In this document: positions 11,635-22,250 of the stretch, one piece after another | How the letters are laid out: the number at the start of each line of letters is the position of its first letter | Position numbering within the stretch: position 1 is the stretch's first letter | Origin: Porites lobata | Taxonomy: Eukaryota; Cnidaria; Anthozoa; Scleractinia; Poritidae | NCBI GenBank assembly: GCA_942486035.1 | Contig: CALNXK010000180.1 | Location: 860,001-924,000 of the forward strand | Direction of reading: 5' to 3' | DNA: 64,000 nucleotides | The notes under the pieces: model-generated | The model's input: the letters and a program-made list of their open reading frames with translations, nothing else | The model's database searches: none | What the model was told of the DNA's origin: nothing | Made by a program: the position numbers and the translations under genes

Positions 11635-14462
11635 TGCGGAGCCTTTATTTAGTTTACATACCTTTACTAGTAAAGAACTTTGAGAATCTGACACGTTCAG
11701 TGGACATTACCCACGTATTACCACGAACTCCATACTATCTGTCAACAACACCCATGATGAAATTGTGTGCTTCCGTTTTTTTTTAACAAATGCAAATGAG
11801 AAAGAAGGGTGAAATGAAACTAGATGAACTTCCATAGATTTATACGACGTAGAGGTGTTTTTTGCAACTTGTCGGAGCATGGAATGACAGCTTTCTTTCA
11901 AAACTCTCTAAAATTAGGGAAACATTTTGGACATAGTAGCCAACGCAAACTAGTCCAACAAATGGCAGATTTCCACCGGCTGCCAGCTTCTATTGACAAC
12001 CCTGTGTCTTTGAAACATTTAAACCTAAAACTTTTATGGTGATAATATTTGTCTTGAAAAAATTTATCCACACTGGAACACTCTTAACAGACTGTTACAT
12101 CTGAGTACACTTGCATTTTGTTTATGGAAATGTTAATGGCTTTACAACAAATAATCAGGCATGATTGACAAAAAAACAGTTTTGTTTATGACTCAATCAA
12201 TTCCAAGGGCATTTGTCAGGCATTTGTCATTTTTTATTGTTATTATTTTGGAAAAGCTGCAAATGCCCCATGGTGGAGTTTAAAAAAGGGTGCAAATGCC
12301 CCACCCCCAGTCAACACGAAAGTTGCATTTTCCAATAAATAGGCTGCAAATGCCATATTTATTGGAAATCTGTAATAATCTGATCAAAACAAATGAAACA
12401 CCCGATGCAAGTTGCTGCTAGCCACTAGCTATACATGTAATTATTGCAAAAAGGATCACATTTATCTGAATAATATCAGACAGAAGTATAAACTAGAATT
12501 TTGATAATACCTTTCTTATCTTCTAAGAAATTTAATATAGTGAATGATAAACAAACAACCGACGAGCTTAACGTGACAGGGTTTCTGATATTTCACGTGG
12601 TCGCGGAGCTGCAAAATTCAGGGAAATCCACGAAATCCCGTGAAATTCACAAAAACATGCAAAATACCGCGAAATTCGGTGGAAATCTTGTCAAATACAT
12701 GTCTGTACAGTGTTTTTGATACTTGTCTCAGCTGTTGGGGCTATTTACTTGCTGTAAACTTGTAAATTTATCTTAAAACTTTGTCACTGGAACGTGCAAA
12801 CAACATCTCAAAACTACCATGTGTAGATTATGTTGCCAAAAACTGGGCACTAGCCATGATGTTAAAGGCTTTGCCGTTGGTTCATTTCTGGAGCATATTG
12901 TTGTTGAAAGAGCAAATGATGACCTCTGTAAGAAAAACATTAAAAACGCTGGTCTAATCAGCGGAAAACTGATCAATTTCTAGCAAAATTTGTCCTAAAA
13001 ATAACTACAAAATCCACCGTTTTTGACTAGTAGTATAGAATGATGTGATCAACCACGGCTGAAGTAAAAAATAATGTAAATAATTCCATTAGACACTGTA
13101 AGTGTAAATAGCCAATAACAGGTATTCAGAAGAGGGTTAAAGAATGCGGATTTATTGAAGAAATCTTAGTCCTTGAAAACTGTAAGTTGTCCTTGAAAAG
13201 TCCTTGAAAATTTCTTGTCTGAAGTTGTATCAACTATGTCAGAGGTTTTATGACAAATTCCCCACTGCCAGGACCAACAAATGCTGGGGGGGTGGACCTT
13301 TGAGACTGGCACAATTCACACACACACCTTTTTGTTTAATAACGCAGAGATTTTTCCATTTTCATTGTATCATATAGGTACTCATGATCTTAGCACATGG
13401 AACTGAAAAAGTGTTCTCCATGCAGATTGATATTCTAGGGCTTGTTAATCCATGGAAGTCAATTCTACATCTGAACTGGGCATTAGAAAGCCAGGGTTCA
13501 CGAAAATGCCGTATGTTACGCCAAAATGTTTAAGGTGATGCCAGTGAGTTTATGGAGGGAGTCACTTTGACTCCAGAAATTTTCAAAATAATTGCAAAAT
13601 AGTTTTTTCCATACCTTTTTCAAAACAAATACAATCTACTTTAACTGAAAGCACTGTAAACTTGATTTCAAACACTTAAATTGAAGAATTTTCCATGTGT
13701 GTACAAGTACCGTAGAAGCAAAATTACTATAAAGATCACACAAATGATGATCATCAAGGATATTTGAGCCTTTCAAGGTCAGCAGCAGATTCCAACATGA
13801 GGCCCGTGGCTACTTCATGTTTCGGTCATGATAGCTCATACGTGCCAAAAGCACACTCTGAAATGGCATCCTCATCAAAAGGAGAGTGACTTAATAAGGT
13901 TATCCAAAGCTGTCTAGAATTTTTTACTGTTATTTTAACTTTTGTTTAGGGAATAATACATTGCTTTTTTGTTGTGTTATGTGACTCCAAATGCTCAAAA
14001 GTGAATGCAAAATTTGTGAAGCAGAAGTCACACTGACTTCACCCGCCAATAAAATTTGAAAATCCTGGAAAGTAGAGAAATCTAACAAATGCTGCTAAAA
14101 CTAAAGGTTGTTACAGCACTGAAAAAAATCTTATTGACTGAATGTTAAACTGAATGTAGTTTTTAAAATGGGCCCTTTGCAGCTTGTGGTTATTTGTCCT
14201 ACATAATTATGTATCTTTTGTCCAAATTATGGGATACAACCTTAAGAATAGCATATCTCATTTGTGTTATGTGAGAATGTTTTGTTGTTGATTTTTAAAC
14301 AGTTAAAAACTTGTTTATAGTTTTGTACAAGTGTTGTCACATTTCTTGAATTATTATTTGTCCTGCTGTAGTCCCATCACCTTGAAGGATTTTTAACAAA
14401 TGCTGTGACAATGTTGTGAATGTTTTCCTTGGGCTTAATCCTTTAAATAATAATTTTTTCTC
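11635..14462. other. Non-coding stretch between the fold-back element and zinc-finger gene
   Basis: No convincing exon was found. It holds short GCAAATGCCCC repeats near 12250-12350 and a decayed hAT-like copy at 12577-12985. The remainder is AT-rich single-copy-looking sequence. Confidence 0.5.
12577..12985 (-). mobile_element. Decayed copy of the 34385-35976 hAT-like element
   Basis: It begins CAGGGTTTCTGATATTTC, a variant of the CAGGGCTTCTGATA terminus at 34385. It contains the same CCGCGAAATTC-type subterminal motifs and the same internal block (CATCTCAAAACTACCA, AAACTGGGCACTA, TTGTTGTTGAAAGAGCAA). The far end is not recognisable. Read against the copy at 34385, it is in opposite orientation. 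Confidence 0.6.
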
Positions 14463-16013
14463 ATGGTTATCACTCTAGATCTGTACTCCATGTCCATACT
14501 GAGCCAACAGTGTGATCTAAAAGGAAATGAGGCAGTTAATGCTGGAAATAACTGTAATGAGTGTAAACAATGTGGTAAGTGTTTTAGCCGAGCAGGAGAC
14601 CTAAGGAGACATGAAGTAGTCCACACTGGGGAAAAGCCTTTTGAATGTAAACATTGTGACAAGTGTTTTAGTAGAAAAGCAGATCTAAAGACTCATGAAA
14701 GGGTTCACACTGGGGAAAAGCCTCACAGTTGTAAATATTGTGGGAAGTGTTTTAGAAGAACAGTAGATCTAAGGACTCATGAAAGAGTTCACACTGGGGA
14801 AAGGCCTTATGAATGTAAACACTGTGGCAAGCGTTTTAGTCGCACAGGAACTCTGAGGTGTCATGAAAGAGTCCACACTGGGGAAAAGCCTTTCCAATGT
14901 GAACAGTGTGGCAAGTGTTTTAGTGAAAAATATAGACTTAGGACTCATGAAAGAGTTCACACTGGCGAAAAGCCTTATGAATGTAAACATTGTGGCAAGT
15001 CTTTTAGCCGAGGTGCAGATCTAAAGCATCATGACAGAGTTCACACGGGGGAAAAGCCTCATCAATGTAAGCAGTGTGAAAAGTGTTTTAGCCGAGCAGA
15101 AAGCCTAAGGACACATGAAAGAGTGCACACTGGAGAAATCTTAAAGCCATATGAATGTAAAGAGTGTGGTAAGTGTTTTATGCAGGTGAAATCTTTAAGG
15201 AAGCATGAAAGAATCCACACTGAAGAAACCCGTTCAGAATGTAAACAGTGTGGCAAGTGTTTTAGCTCAGCAGGAGATCTAAGGAAACATGCAATAGTCC
15301 ACACTGAGGAAAAGCCTTTTGATTGTAAGCAGTGTGGGAAATGTTTCAGACGAAGCAAAGACCTAAAGAAACATGAAACAGTCCATACTGAAGAAAAGCC
15401 TTTTGACTGTAAGCAGTGTGGGAAATGTTTCAGACGAAGCAGAGACTTAAAGAAACATGAAAAAGTCCATACTGCGGTCAAGCAGGATGAATGTAAAACT
15501 TGTGGAAAGTTTTTTAACTCAAGAGGAAACCTGAGGAGACATGAGCGACTCCACACTGGAGAGAAGCCTTATGAATGTAAACAGTGTGGCAAGTGTTTTA
15601 GACAAAGTGGGGACCTAAGGAAACACGAAACAGTCCATACTGGAGAAAAGCCTTTTAAATGTCAGCACTGTGGCAAGTGTTTGAGTACATCAGGAAGCCT
15701 GAAAGTACATGAAAGAGTTCACACTGGAGAAAAGCCTTATGAATGTAAACATTGTGGGAAGTGTTTTCGGGGAGCTGGAGTTCTAAGGACTCATGAAAGA
15801 ATTCATACTGGGGAAAAGCCTTATGAATGTAAACATTGTGGCAAGTGTTTTAGCCGAGCAGGAGACTTTAGGAGACATGAAATGGTCCACACTGGGGAAA
15901 AGCCTTATGAATGTAAACAGTGTGGCAAGTGTTTTAACCGCACAGGAAATCTGAAGAGTCATCAAAGAATCCACTCTGGGGAAAGTTCTATCATATTGTG
16001 GCAAGTGCTATAG
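14463..16013 (+). CDS. C2H2 zinc-finger protein, 17 fingers
   Basis: A single 516-codon ORF with 17 consecutive C2H2 fingers of the C-x2-C-x12-H-x3-H type, most joined by HTGEKP or HTEEKP linkers, beginning near residue 34 and filling the rest. All fingers keep both cysteines and both histidines. Tandem C2H2 proteins of this kind bind DNA in the nucleus. The N-terminal 33 residues show no KRAB, BTB, SCAN or ZAD domain. The ATG at 14463 is the first in frame; an acceptor-like ttatcactctag ends at 14479, so an upstream exon could replace the first few residues. The 3' end is decayed: after finger 17 the frame ends in ILWQVL-stop, while another frame continues CGKCYS. Confidence 0.85.
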   Translation: MVITLDLYSMSILSQQCDLKGNEAVNAGNNCNECKQCGKCFSRAGDLRRHEVVHTGEKPFECKHCDKCFSRKADLKTHERVHTGEKPHSCKYCGKCFRRTVDLRTHERVHTGERPYECKHCGKRFSRTGTLRCHERVHTGEKPFQCEQCGKCFSEKYRLRTHERVHTGEKPYECKHCGKSFSRGADLKHHDRVHTGEKPHQCKQCEKCFSRAESLRTHERVHTGEILKPYECKECGKCFMQVKSLRKHERIHTEETRSECKQCGKCFSSAGDLRKHAIVHTEEKPFDCKQCGKCFRRSKDLKKHETVHTEEKPFDCKQCGKCFRRSRDLKKHEKVHTAVKQDECKTCGKFFNSRGNLRRHERLHTGEKPYECKQCGKCFRQSGDLRKHETVHTGEKPFKCQHCGKCLSTSGSLKVHERVHTGEKPYECKHCGKCFRGAGVLRTHERIHTGEKPYECKHCGKCFSRAGDFRRHEMVHTGEKPYECKQCGKCFNRTGNLKSHQRIHSGESSIILWQVL

Positions 16014-16136
16014 TTAAATCAGAGGGTCCAAACTTAGAAAATGTGTTATGAATGTTAAAGTTTTGAAACATGATTACCCAGTAGGAAACCTAAGAACTCA
16101 TAAATGAGTCTACATAGAAGAAAAGCCATATCAACG
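16014..16136 (+). pseudogene. Decayed C-terminal zinc fingers
   Basis: Just before and after the stop, frame-shifted finger sequence persists: TGTGGCAAGTGCTATAGT reads CGKCYS in another frame. Further on, GGAAACCTAAGAACTCATAA still reads as GNLRTH, the C-terminal half of a finger. The ancestral array was therefore longer by at least two fingers, lost through a frameshift and stops. Confidence 0.6.
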
Positions 16137-16138
16137 TA

Positions 16139-16302
16139 CAGTAAAATCCTGATTTCTCAAACCCTTGGTTTACTCAAAACCATATTAGTATTCAAACATA
16201 ATATAACTTCCCTTCACCAGTCAAACACTACAATTTAATCCTGGACTTTTCAAACGTCATGATAATTTGAACAATGGTGGTTTGAAAAACAGGATTTCAC
16301 TG
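16139..16302. mobile_element. TA-flanked pogo/Tigger-like MITE
   Basis: Ends CAGTAAAATCCTGATTT and AAACAGGATTTCACTG are inverted, and TA dinucleotides flank both (16137-16138, 16303-16304). This is the pattern of non-autonomous Tc1/mariner-pogo elements. It lies about 125 bp downstream of the zinc-finger stop codon, so it may fall in the 3' UTR. Confidence 0.7.
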
Positions 16303-19300
16303 TACAGTGTGTTATAGTTGATTCTGTGCAGTGAGTTTTTGCTTTAAAGTGTATATGACATGAATTTTTTTTAAACTGATTTTGGTCCTTAGACAAGTTT
16401 AATTAACAATTTATTTTAAACTTCAAAAATGTGTCTGCCCAAAAAATTTCATGAATTTTGGCCAAAAAAACTACTTTTTCCCCTTCAGAAATGTCCCAGA
16501 GACTGGGAACAAGTAAAGGATCAAAGAATAGACTGATGGCACCATGTGAGGTCAATTAATTTGCTCAGCTGTCACTTCTGATTCACTTCTGTTTTTGAAA
16601 TTGTGGGAAGCATTAAGGGCCAAGCACTTAATAATTTTCCATTAACTGTTAGTTTCCCACTATGGACACCACTTAATCTGAGCAGAAGATATAATGTTTG
16701 ATATAATGTTTCTAATCTTAGAGCTGTTTTCCTGTTTCCGTTCTGCCATAGCGGTTTATAAGTGCTGAAACTGCTCGCAATTGCATTTAGAAATCGTGTT
16801 TGATTGCCTCCAATCAGGGTGTAGTGTGTGACAAGTTGGTGAAGGCTAGGTCAAAAAAATTAATAAAAAGTTTTGATCACAGAAAAGAAAACACTCACTT
16901 TCTCTTCACGTTAAGTGGGCATTCTTATAAACAAAAATTCCTTATGAACCTGATTGCTTTCCATATACTATTCTCACTTTGTGATCCTCGCATTAGTTTA
17001 TAATTTCCCCTTGCCGCTTTTAGTGCATGTAGGAGTCAACCACCACCACAGCCACCTTTTTCTCGTCCTCCAAGAACCAGCAGCAGCTAATCTAGACGTA
17101 GTTTCCCTAAAAATCATTGCAAGAAAAAATTCGACAAAAAATAGAAGAACCCCCTGGGGTAAAACCAATCCCAAGAGTGTTAAAAAGTTTCTGTTCCTGA
17201 TTGGTCCGAAAATTTTTGTTGCAAATCTGGAGCGGGGGATTCAAAAGTTAGGTAGAGGTGAGTTCCCACGGGATCTCCCGTTCTTGTTGTAAACTTTGCC
17301 TGTAGTGAATTCAATTCCAGTTAGCCAACCCCCAGTCACTGGTCTCCGAGGACACCCTGCCTTGCACTCATACTTGTTGAGGCCTCTTATTAAACAAACT
17401 AGTCTGAACAGGGTAGGTAGGTAGTTAAACAGCTAAATTTATTGATTTATTTTCACTGCGCAATTATTTACGTACTACTGAGATTTGCTATCGTCTTACG
17501 GGACGGTTTACATGGTACGACGTTGACTCATCGCCGGGGCTTGTACAAAAGATATAAAAGAAAAGTAGTGTATGCCAGTGGGAAATTTTCTTCTTCTGAG
17601 CCATTTCTTTGAATTGCCAGTTGAAAGTGGTAGTCAAGATATATTGCATCGAATGTGCCCATTTTTAACGTAACAGAAGATAGCAGGAGTTCTCCAACAC
17701 CGGAGATTCTAAATTTAAAATATTTAGCTTTATCTTGCTGGTAGGAACTTTTACCAAACCTGTGCCTGTTAGCCAGTAAGGGTGAAAAGTAAAGTTATAC
17801 CATGTAAACCTGCCTCTTTGAAAGTCTGGCTACATAAAGTTATTAACGAATATATGCTACAATGCTAGAAAGGATGACACCTAAGAAATCCTTTTGGAGG
17901 AAATTTGGCGTTTTAAAGGCCCTAATCACCTATAATTTTCCGATTCTGGTTGCCTTGAAGACCGGAGAGTTTTCTTTAGTGAATTGTAACGTCCAATTCT
18001 TTTATCTTGAAATCTTCAAAGGCACAGAAACAGAAAAAGAAAAAAATTACGAAACATCGTTAATTTGTAGGAGGCAAAACCACTTTTTCTGGACTGTTAA
18101 TCAAACTAACTTTGCAGGATCTTAAAACTATAAAATAGGTGACTAGACAAAATAAAACGCCTTATAATTCAAGTTTTCAGTGAATGTCCCTAGTGGGAGA
18201 CTATATAATCTGTACACTGCACGTCAGTCATCTCTCTCCAAGCGGTTATCCCCAGACCCCATGCGCAATGTCACCTGTGTAAGGCCCTTAAGTTGCCCTG
18301 CTGACCAAAAAGCCAGAAGACTCTGGGTGCGAGATTGTCAACGTGTACTTTCTAATATCTTTTCTGACCCCGTTAGTGTGACCATCTTTTGAACGGCCAA
18401 CTGCTACTTTTGAGTTCCCAAAGTCTGTGTTCTTTTATAGAATTACCTCATTAATACTTAACGGTTACTCAAATATAAATGTGCTTTCTAAAAGTAGACA
18501 TTCTTTTTAAAAGAAACAAACAAGAATTATTTTGGAGAAACAAATAATGAGAGTTCCTTTTGGTAGTGTCTTTGAAATATCAATTGTTAACTTCTAAAAT
18601 GGCGATTTTCTTCACAAATTTATCTGTGTATCAACATCCTTACAGTATCAAGTGATGAATTATACGAAGAGACCAGTGATGCATGAAATGTGTCCCTACC
18701 CTGCCACAGACCTCAAAATTCAATGCTTTGTTAATGGTCCCACTAGCGGGGTTACGTTGAAATCAGAAACCTGCATTAGATTTTTAATATATGTATTTTG
18801 ATCAACACCCTGATCCCAGTGGTTAGTTTATCCTAACTGAACAATAGTTTGTTCCAAAGTGCTAGACACGCTACGAGGTTGACTCTTATGTAAGGAGAAG
18901 TGAAGCAGGTCCTCAGGGACCCCAGCTTAGATAGAGAGAGTTCCCTGACGATAAATAATAAGTAAACTCTTATTTTTCTCAGAGTTGGAAAAGCGAACAA
19001 TCTGTGTTGCAACACGACAAAGAAAGGACCATTTTCTGCCTGTCGCGTCTTTCGTGGGAGGCGACTTTTTTTGTCTGTTTGTGTATCTCGCTCGTTTTAC
19101 TAACACTCGAGCAAAATAAGAGATTTCTCGAAGTGGGCTAAGCAATTTCATACATTTTTGCTTCTTTTGAATATAGTTAAACGTATTTACTGCTCAACAG
19201 CAGGAGCCATTACAAGTATGGCCCCCATGCGCATTGGATATGAAACGGTTTACATGTCTACAATAGATGGATTTTTGAAACGGTTACCACCAAATAGACC

Positions 19301-20161
19301 TCTTCCCGTTAAAGTAGGCAAATTAAAAAAACTCTGCTTTTTATCTTCTCCTTTCTCCTCGCTCTTGCTAATATTTCCATCCCTTGTCCCCTTTTAGTGT
19401 GATTTTCGGCCTTTTTTGTATCGGACGCAAAAAAACCTGCCGTTTGGCCCTTTTCGACTCAAATGGTTGCAAATTTGGCGAGGTTCGTTTTCAAAAATCC
19501 GGCTAGATGTACAATTATTTATCTTATATTTAGTAAGATTGAACGAAATAATTGTTAGTTATTATAGCATCTTATATCATTATGGTTATATTACACAATT
19601 AGGGACTATTGTAATAGTGCCAATCTCTGGGTGCTAGAAACTTTTTGTGCGCGGTTTTCGGTTTCGCCAGGACTTTATAGTGCTCCGCGCGTCTTCGCCT
19701 TTCGTGGCTTCGGCCCTCGGCCGAAGACCTGTCGGCCCGCGGCCGACACCTAAGTATCCGGCAACTGCGTGGCCAAATTGGTCTCGGACAGTTTGTCGGC
19801 CGCTAAGCCAGTATATGTATCAGTCTGTCGTTGTATTGTATTATAGCTGTACAATTGGTCTTGCTTTTTTATTGTTCGCTGGACATGCAGATTCCAGTTT
19901 ATGTCAATATTTCCTCTGCAATTAGTATTGATTATATTATTGGCATTCTCAGTGCTGAGACTTATGACGCCTCGCTTGAACATTGTTGTGAGTTTAGACT
20001 ATGAACTGAACTTAGATTCCTGACTTAGGTATCCCATGTCTAAAGTTTTTAAAGCAAAAACCGGTTTTCATTCCGCCAAGCAGCATGGAAATAGCAAAAA
20101 AGTAAACTTTTGAAAGTTTTCTGCATATTTTCCTTTTTGTCTTCGTCGGATTTTTCTGCAG
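16303..20161. other. Intergenic stretch without a convincing gene
   Basis: Many short ORFs occur but none shows a domain or matched splice sites. A 13-bp inverted pair, GGTTTACATGGTA (17505-17517) and TACCATGTAAACC (17798-17810), may mark the ends of a 306-bp MITE. GC-rich sequence at 19640-19760 stands out from its AT-rich surroundings. Confidence 0.4.
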
Positions 20162-20329
20162 CTAGCCATTCACGTGGTACAAAACCGCCATGCTGGAGAG
20201 CAAATGTCGCACTGGAACAAGACAAATAAAAGGCATACATAATTTTAAAGGGTAATTTCCTTTGTTGTTCTTGTCTTAGTGCGACTTTTGCTCTCCAGCA
20301 TGGTGGTTTTGTACCACGTGAATGGCTAC
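20162..20329. mobile_element. Fold-back element with about 65-bp arms
   Basis: TAGCCATTCACGTGGTAC, ACCGCCATGCTGGAGAGCAA and CACTGGAACAAGACAA pair with their complements in the right arm (20257-20329), around a loop of about 30 bp. There is no coding capacity and no clear target duplication. Confidence 0.65.
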
Positions 20330-20770
20330 CTGCAAAGGGCCTATTTCGATCCTTGATCTTTTCCTTTTCTTTCTTTTTTTATCTAGTTTTCCACTTTCTG
20401 ACTGGCTGGTTGCTTTATTTTAAAATGCAATATTTACGATAGAATACTACAGTAGCATTTTACGTTTCTAGCAAAACGGACTTTACCAAGAAATTTTCTA
20501 AATCAACTCAAGAATTAAATTTCATATCACAAATGATGGGGAAAAAAGTAAAACAATACAAATATCTTTTTAAGTATAATAACCTTATTAACCTTAACCT
20601 TATTCACGTACATATGTACGCATTATGAAAAGACAAAGGGACACTGAATTCTCTCCAGACTTTTTCAGGGAAAACAAATCATACAGTCAAGTTAAAGAGA
20701 TCTATTGGGTAACTTTCTTGTTGAGCGCTTTTTAAATTTATCAGGTCAGCTGTGGAACACTATGCGCTCT

Positions 20771-21169
20771 TCAGGGGCACCCAACGTCAATTTTCGGAAA
20801 ATATCTGTTCGGAAGACGATTTGAGATCTAGAATTTTCGGAACATTTTTTGTAAAATTTGTTGCTTGCCTACCTTCCTAGGATTTTCGCACATCTAAAAA
20901 CTGGTGTAATTGCCCGTTTTTAACGGACTTTTACCCTAAAAAGTTCACCTAGAATTTTCGGGAGCCTCTTTTCTGTCTGAAATTTTCGAAAAGGTAAGTT
21001 TTGATCCCTATGATTTTCGGATCTCGAGACTTTCAGCTAGGAAATGCGAGCAGATGAAAAATTGTAAGGGGATAAAAATATGCCTATATCTACCGTTTAA
21101 ATACTAAAATACGTTTAACAACGCTATGTTTTAGTGGTTTTGAACTATATTCTCGTTGGGTGCCCCTGA
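20771..21169 (+). mobile_element. 399-bp MITE with 4-bp target duplication, copy 1
   Basis: Termini TCAGGGGCACCCAACG and CGTTGGGTGCCCCTGA; CTCT is duplicated on both sides (20767-20770, 21170-21173). A second copy of 402 bp lies inverted at 43967-44368. Both carry several GAAAATTCTAG / CTAGAATTTTCG motifs internally. There is no ORF. It ends 28 bp from the 3' end of the GPCR coding region. Confidence 0.8.
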
Positions 21170-21197
21170 CTCTTCAATCAGGCCGAACCACTTAAAC

Positions 21198-22250
21198 CTA
21201 AGCGTTTCCATCACCCTTGCAGCATAATACTTTCTTTAAAAACGCACGGAAATCCTTCATCTGAACCACATATATGATGAAGTTTATAGAGCTGCTCGAC
21301 AAAATCAGCACTGCACTGATATATCTTATTAAGAAATCGTCCTGGAAATCCAGGGAAGGTTTGAATACCACAACAAAGGCTGCGTAATAGAGTAATGATG
21401 AGTAAGGAATAACAAAAGCTAGTGTGACAAGTATGAGTATGTAAGTTGCTTTGAGTTGCTGTGATCTGACTCTCGCCCTAATGGCGTTATCTTTCTGTAT
21501 ATCGATCATTCTTTTTCCCCTTTTCCACACCCTTAAGGCTAAGATTACGTTAATACAAAGCAAACCAATGCTTGGTATGACGTGCTGTGTAAGTACAAAG
21601 CCCGCTACAATCACTCTGTAAGGTAGGTAACTGGTATCTTTATCGCATACAACCGTGTAGTGCTTGGCACTAATATCGTGCCTTACACCATTCATTGTTG
21701 CTGCAGGAGCAAATACGATAAGAGACCCTGTAACCCACGCAGCGTACACTAATTTACGAACAGTGCTACTACTGAACGTCTTAGGAACATCACGAGTCGA
21801 AAGAAACCTCTCGGTGCTTATGGCCATTAAATTATTAATTGTTATACAGTTAAATACAACAGCAATATACCGAACTATTTTACAAGGCCAACCATTTTGA
21901 AATATATCAAACATTAGTTGTGCACAAACCACAGGAACAGAAATCAAACAAGCAAGTATATCTGAAATCGCCAAACTCTTCATGTAAAGGTTGAAGTTCC
22001 TTAGAAAGGGAGATGATTGATGGAATGGAACAGAATTTTTCTTGGAAACAAAATATAGGATCAGGATGTTACCCCCCAATCCGAGGATTCCAAAACTTAC
22101 AAACAGTACCACAAGAACGAGTTTAGTATCGAAACCTGCTGGAGTGACGTATACTAAACTGGCAGTTATCGCTGCAGCAGTGCCGTTGGTGAAAGCGGCG
22201 GAATTGTTGTCAATAGATAATGGATTGGACGTTGCTTGCGAATCTTCCAT
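21198..22250 (-). CDS. Class A (rhodopsin-like) G-protein-coupled receptor
   Basis: 350 codons from an ATG that follows directly on a splice acceptor (poly-T then GCAG), so the coding region is probably one exon with a spliced 5' UTR. Seven hydrophobic segments are visible. Landmarks: two N-glycosylation sites (NNS, NGT) in the N-terminus, GN at 60-61 in TM1, LAISD 93-97 in TM2, Cys123 and Cys202 for the extracellular disulfide, ERF 147-149 in place of DRY, Trp172 in TM4, and INFIIY 322-327 in place of NPxxY. CC 343-344 is a likely palmitoylation site after helix 8. TM6 has VIPYS but lacks the usual CWxP. Ligand unknown; cnidarian genomes hold large lineage-specific class A families and this looks like one of them. 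Confidence 0.85.
   Translation of the reverse strand: MEDSQATSNPLSIDNNSAAFTNGTAAAITASLVYVTPAGFDTKLVLVVLFVSFGILGLGGNILILYFVSKKNSVPFHQSSPFLRNFNLYMKSLAISDILACLISVPVVCAQLMFDIFQNGWPCKIVRYIAVVFNCITINNLMAISTERFLSTRDVPKTFSSSTVRKLVYAAWVTGSLIVFAPAATMNGVRHDISAKHYTVVCDKDTSYLPYRVIVAGFVLTQHVIPSIGLLCINVILALRVWKRGKRMIDIQKDNAIRARVRSQQLKATYILILVTLAFVIPYSSLLYYAAFVVVFKPSLDFQDDFLIRYISAVLILSSSSINFIIYVVQMKDFRAFLKKVLCCKGDGNA

Noticed and set aside
14769..16004. Several minus-strand ORFs opposite the zinc-finger gene
   Set aside because: They are shadows of the repeated finger codons and show only repeat-derived composition.
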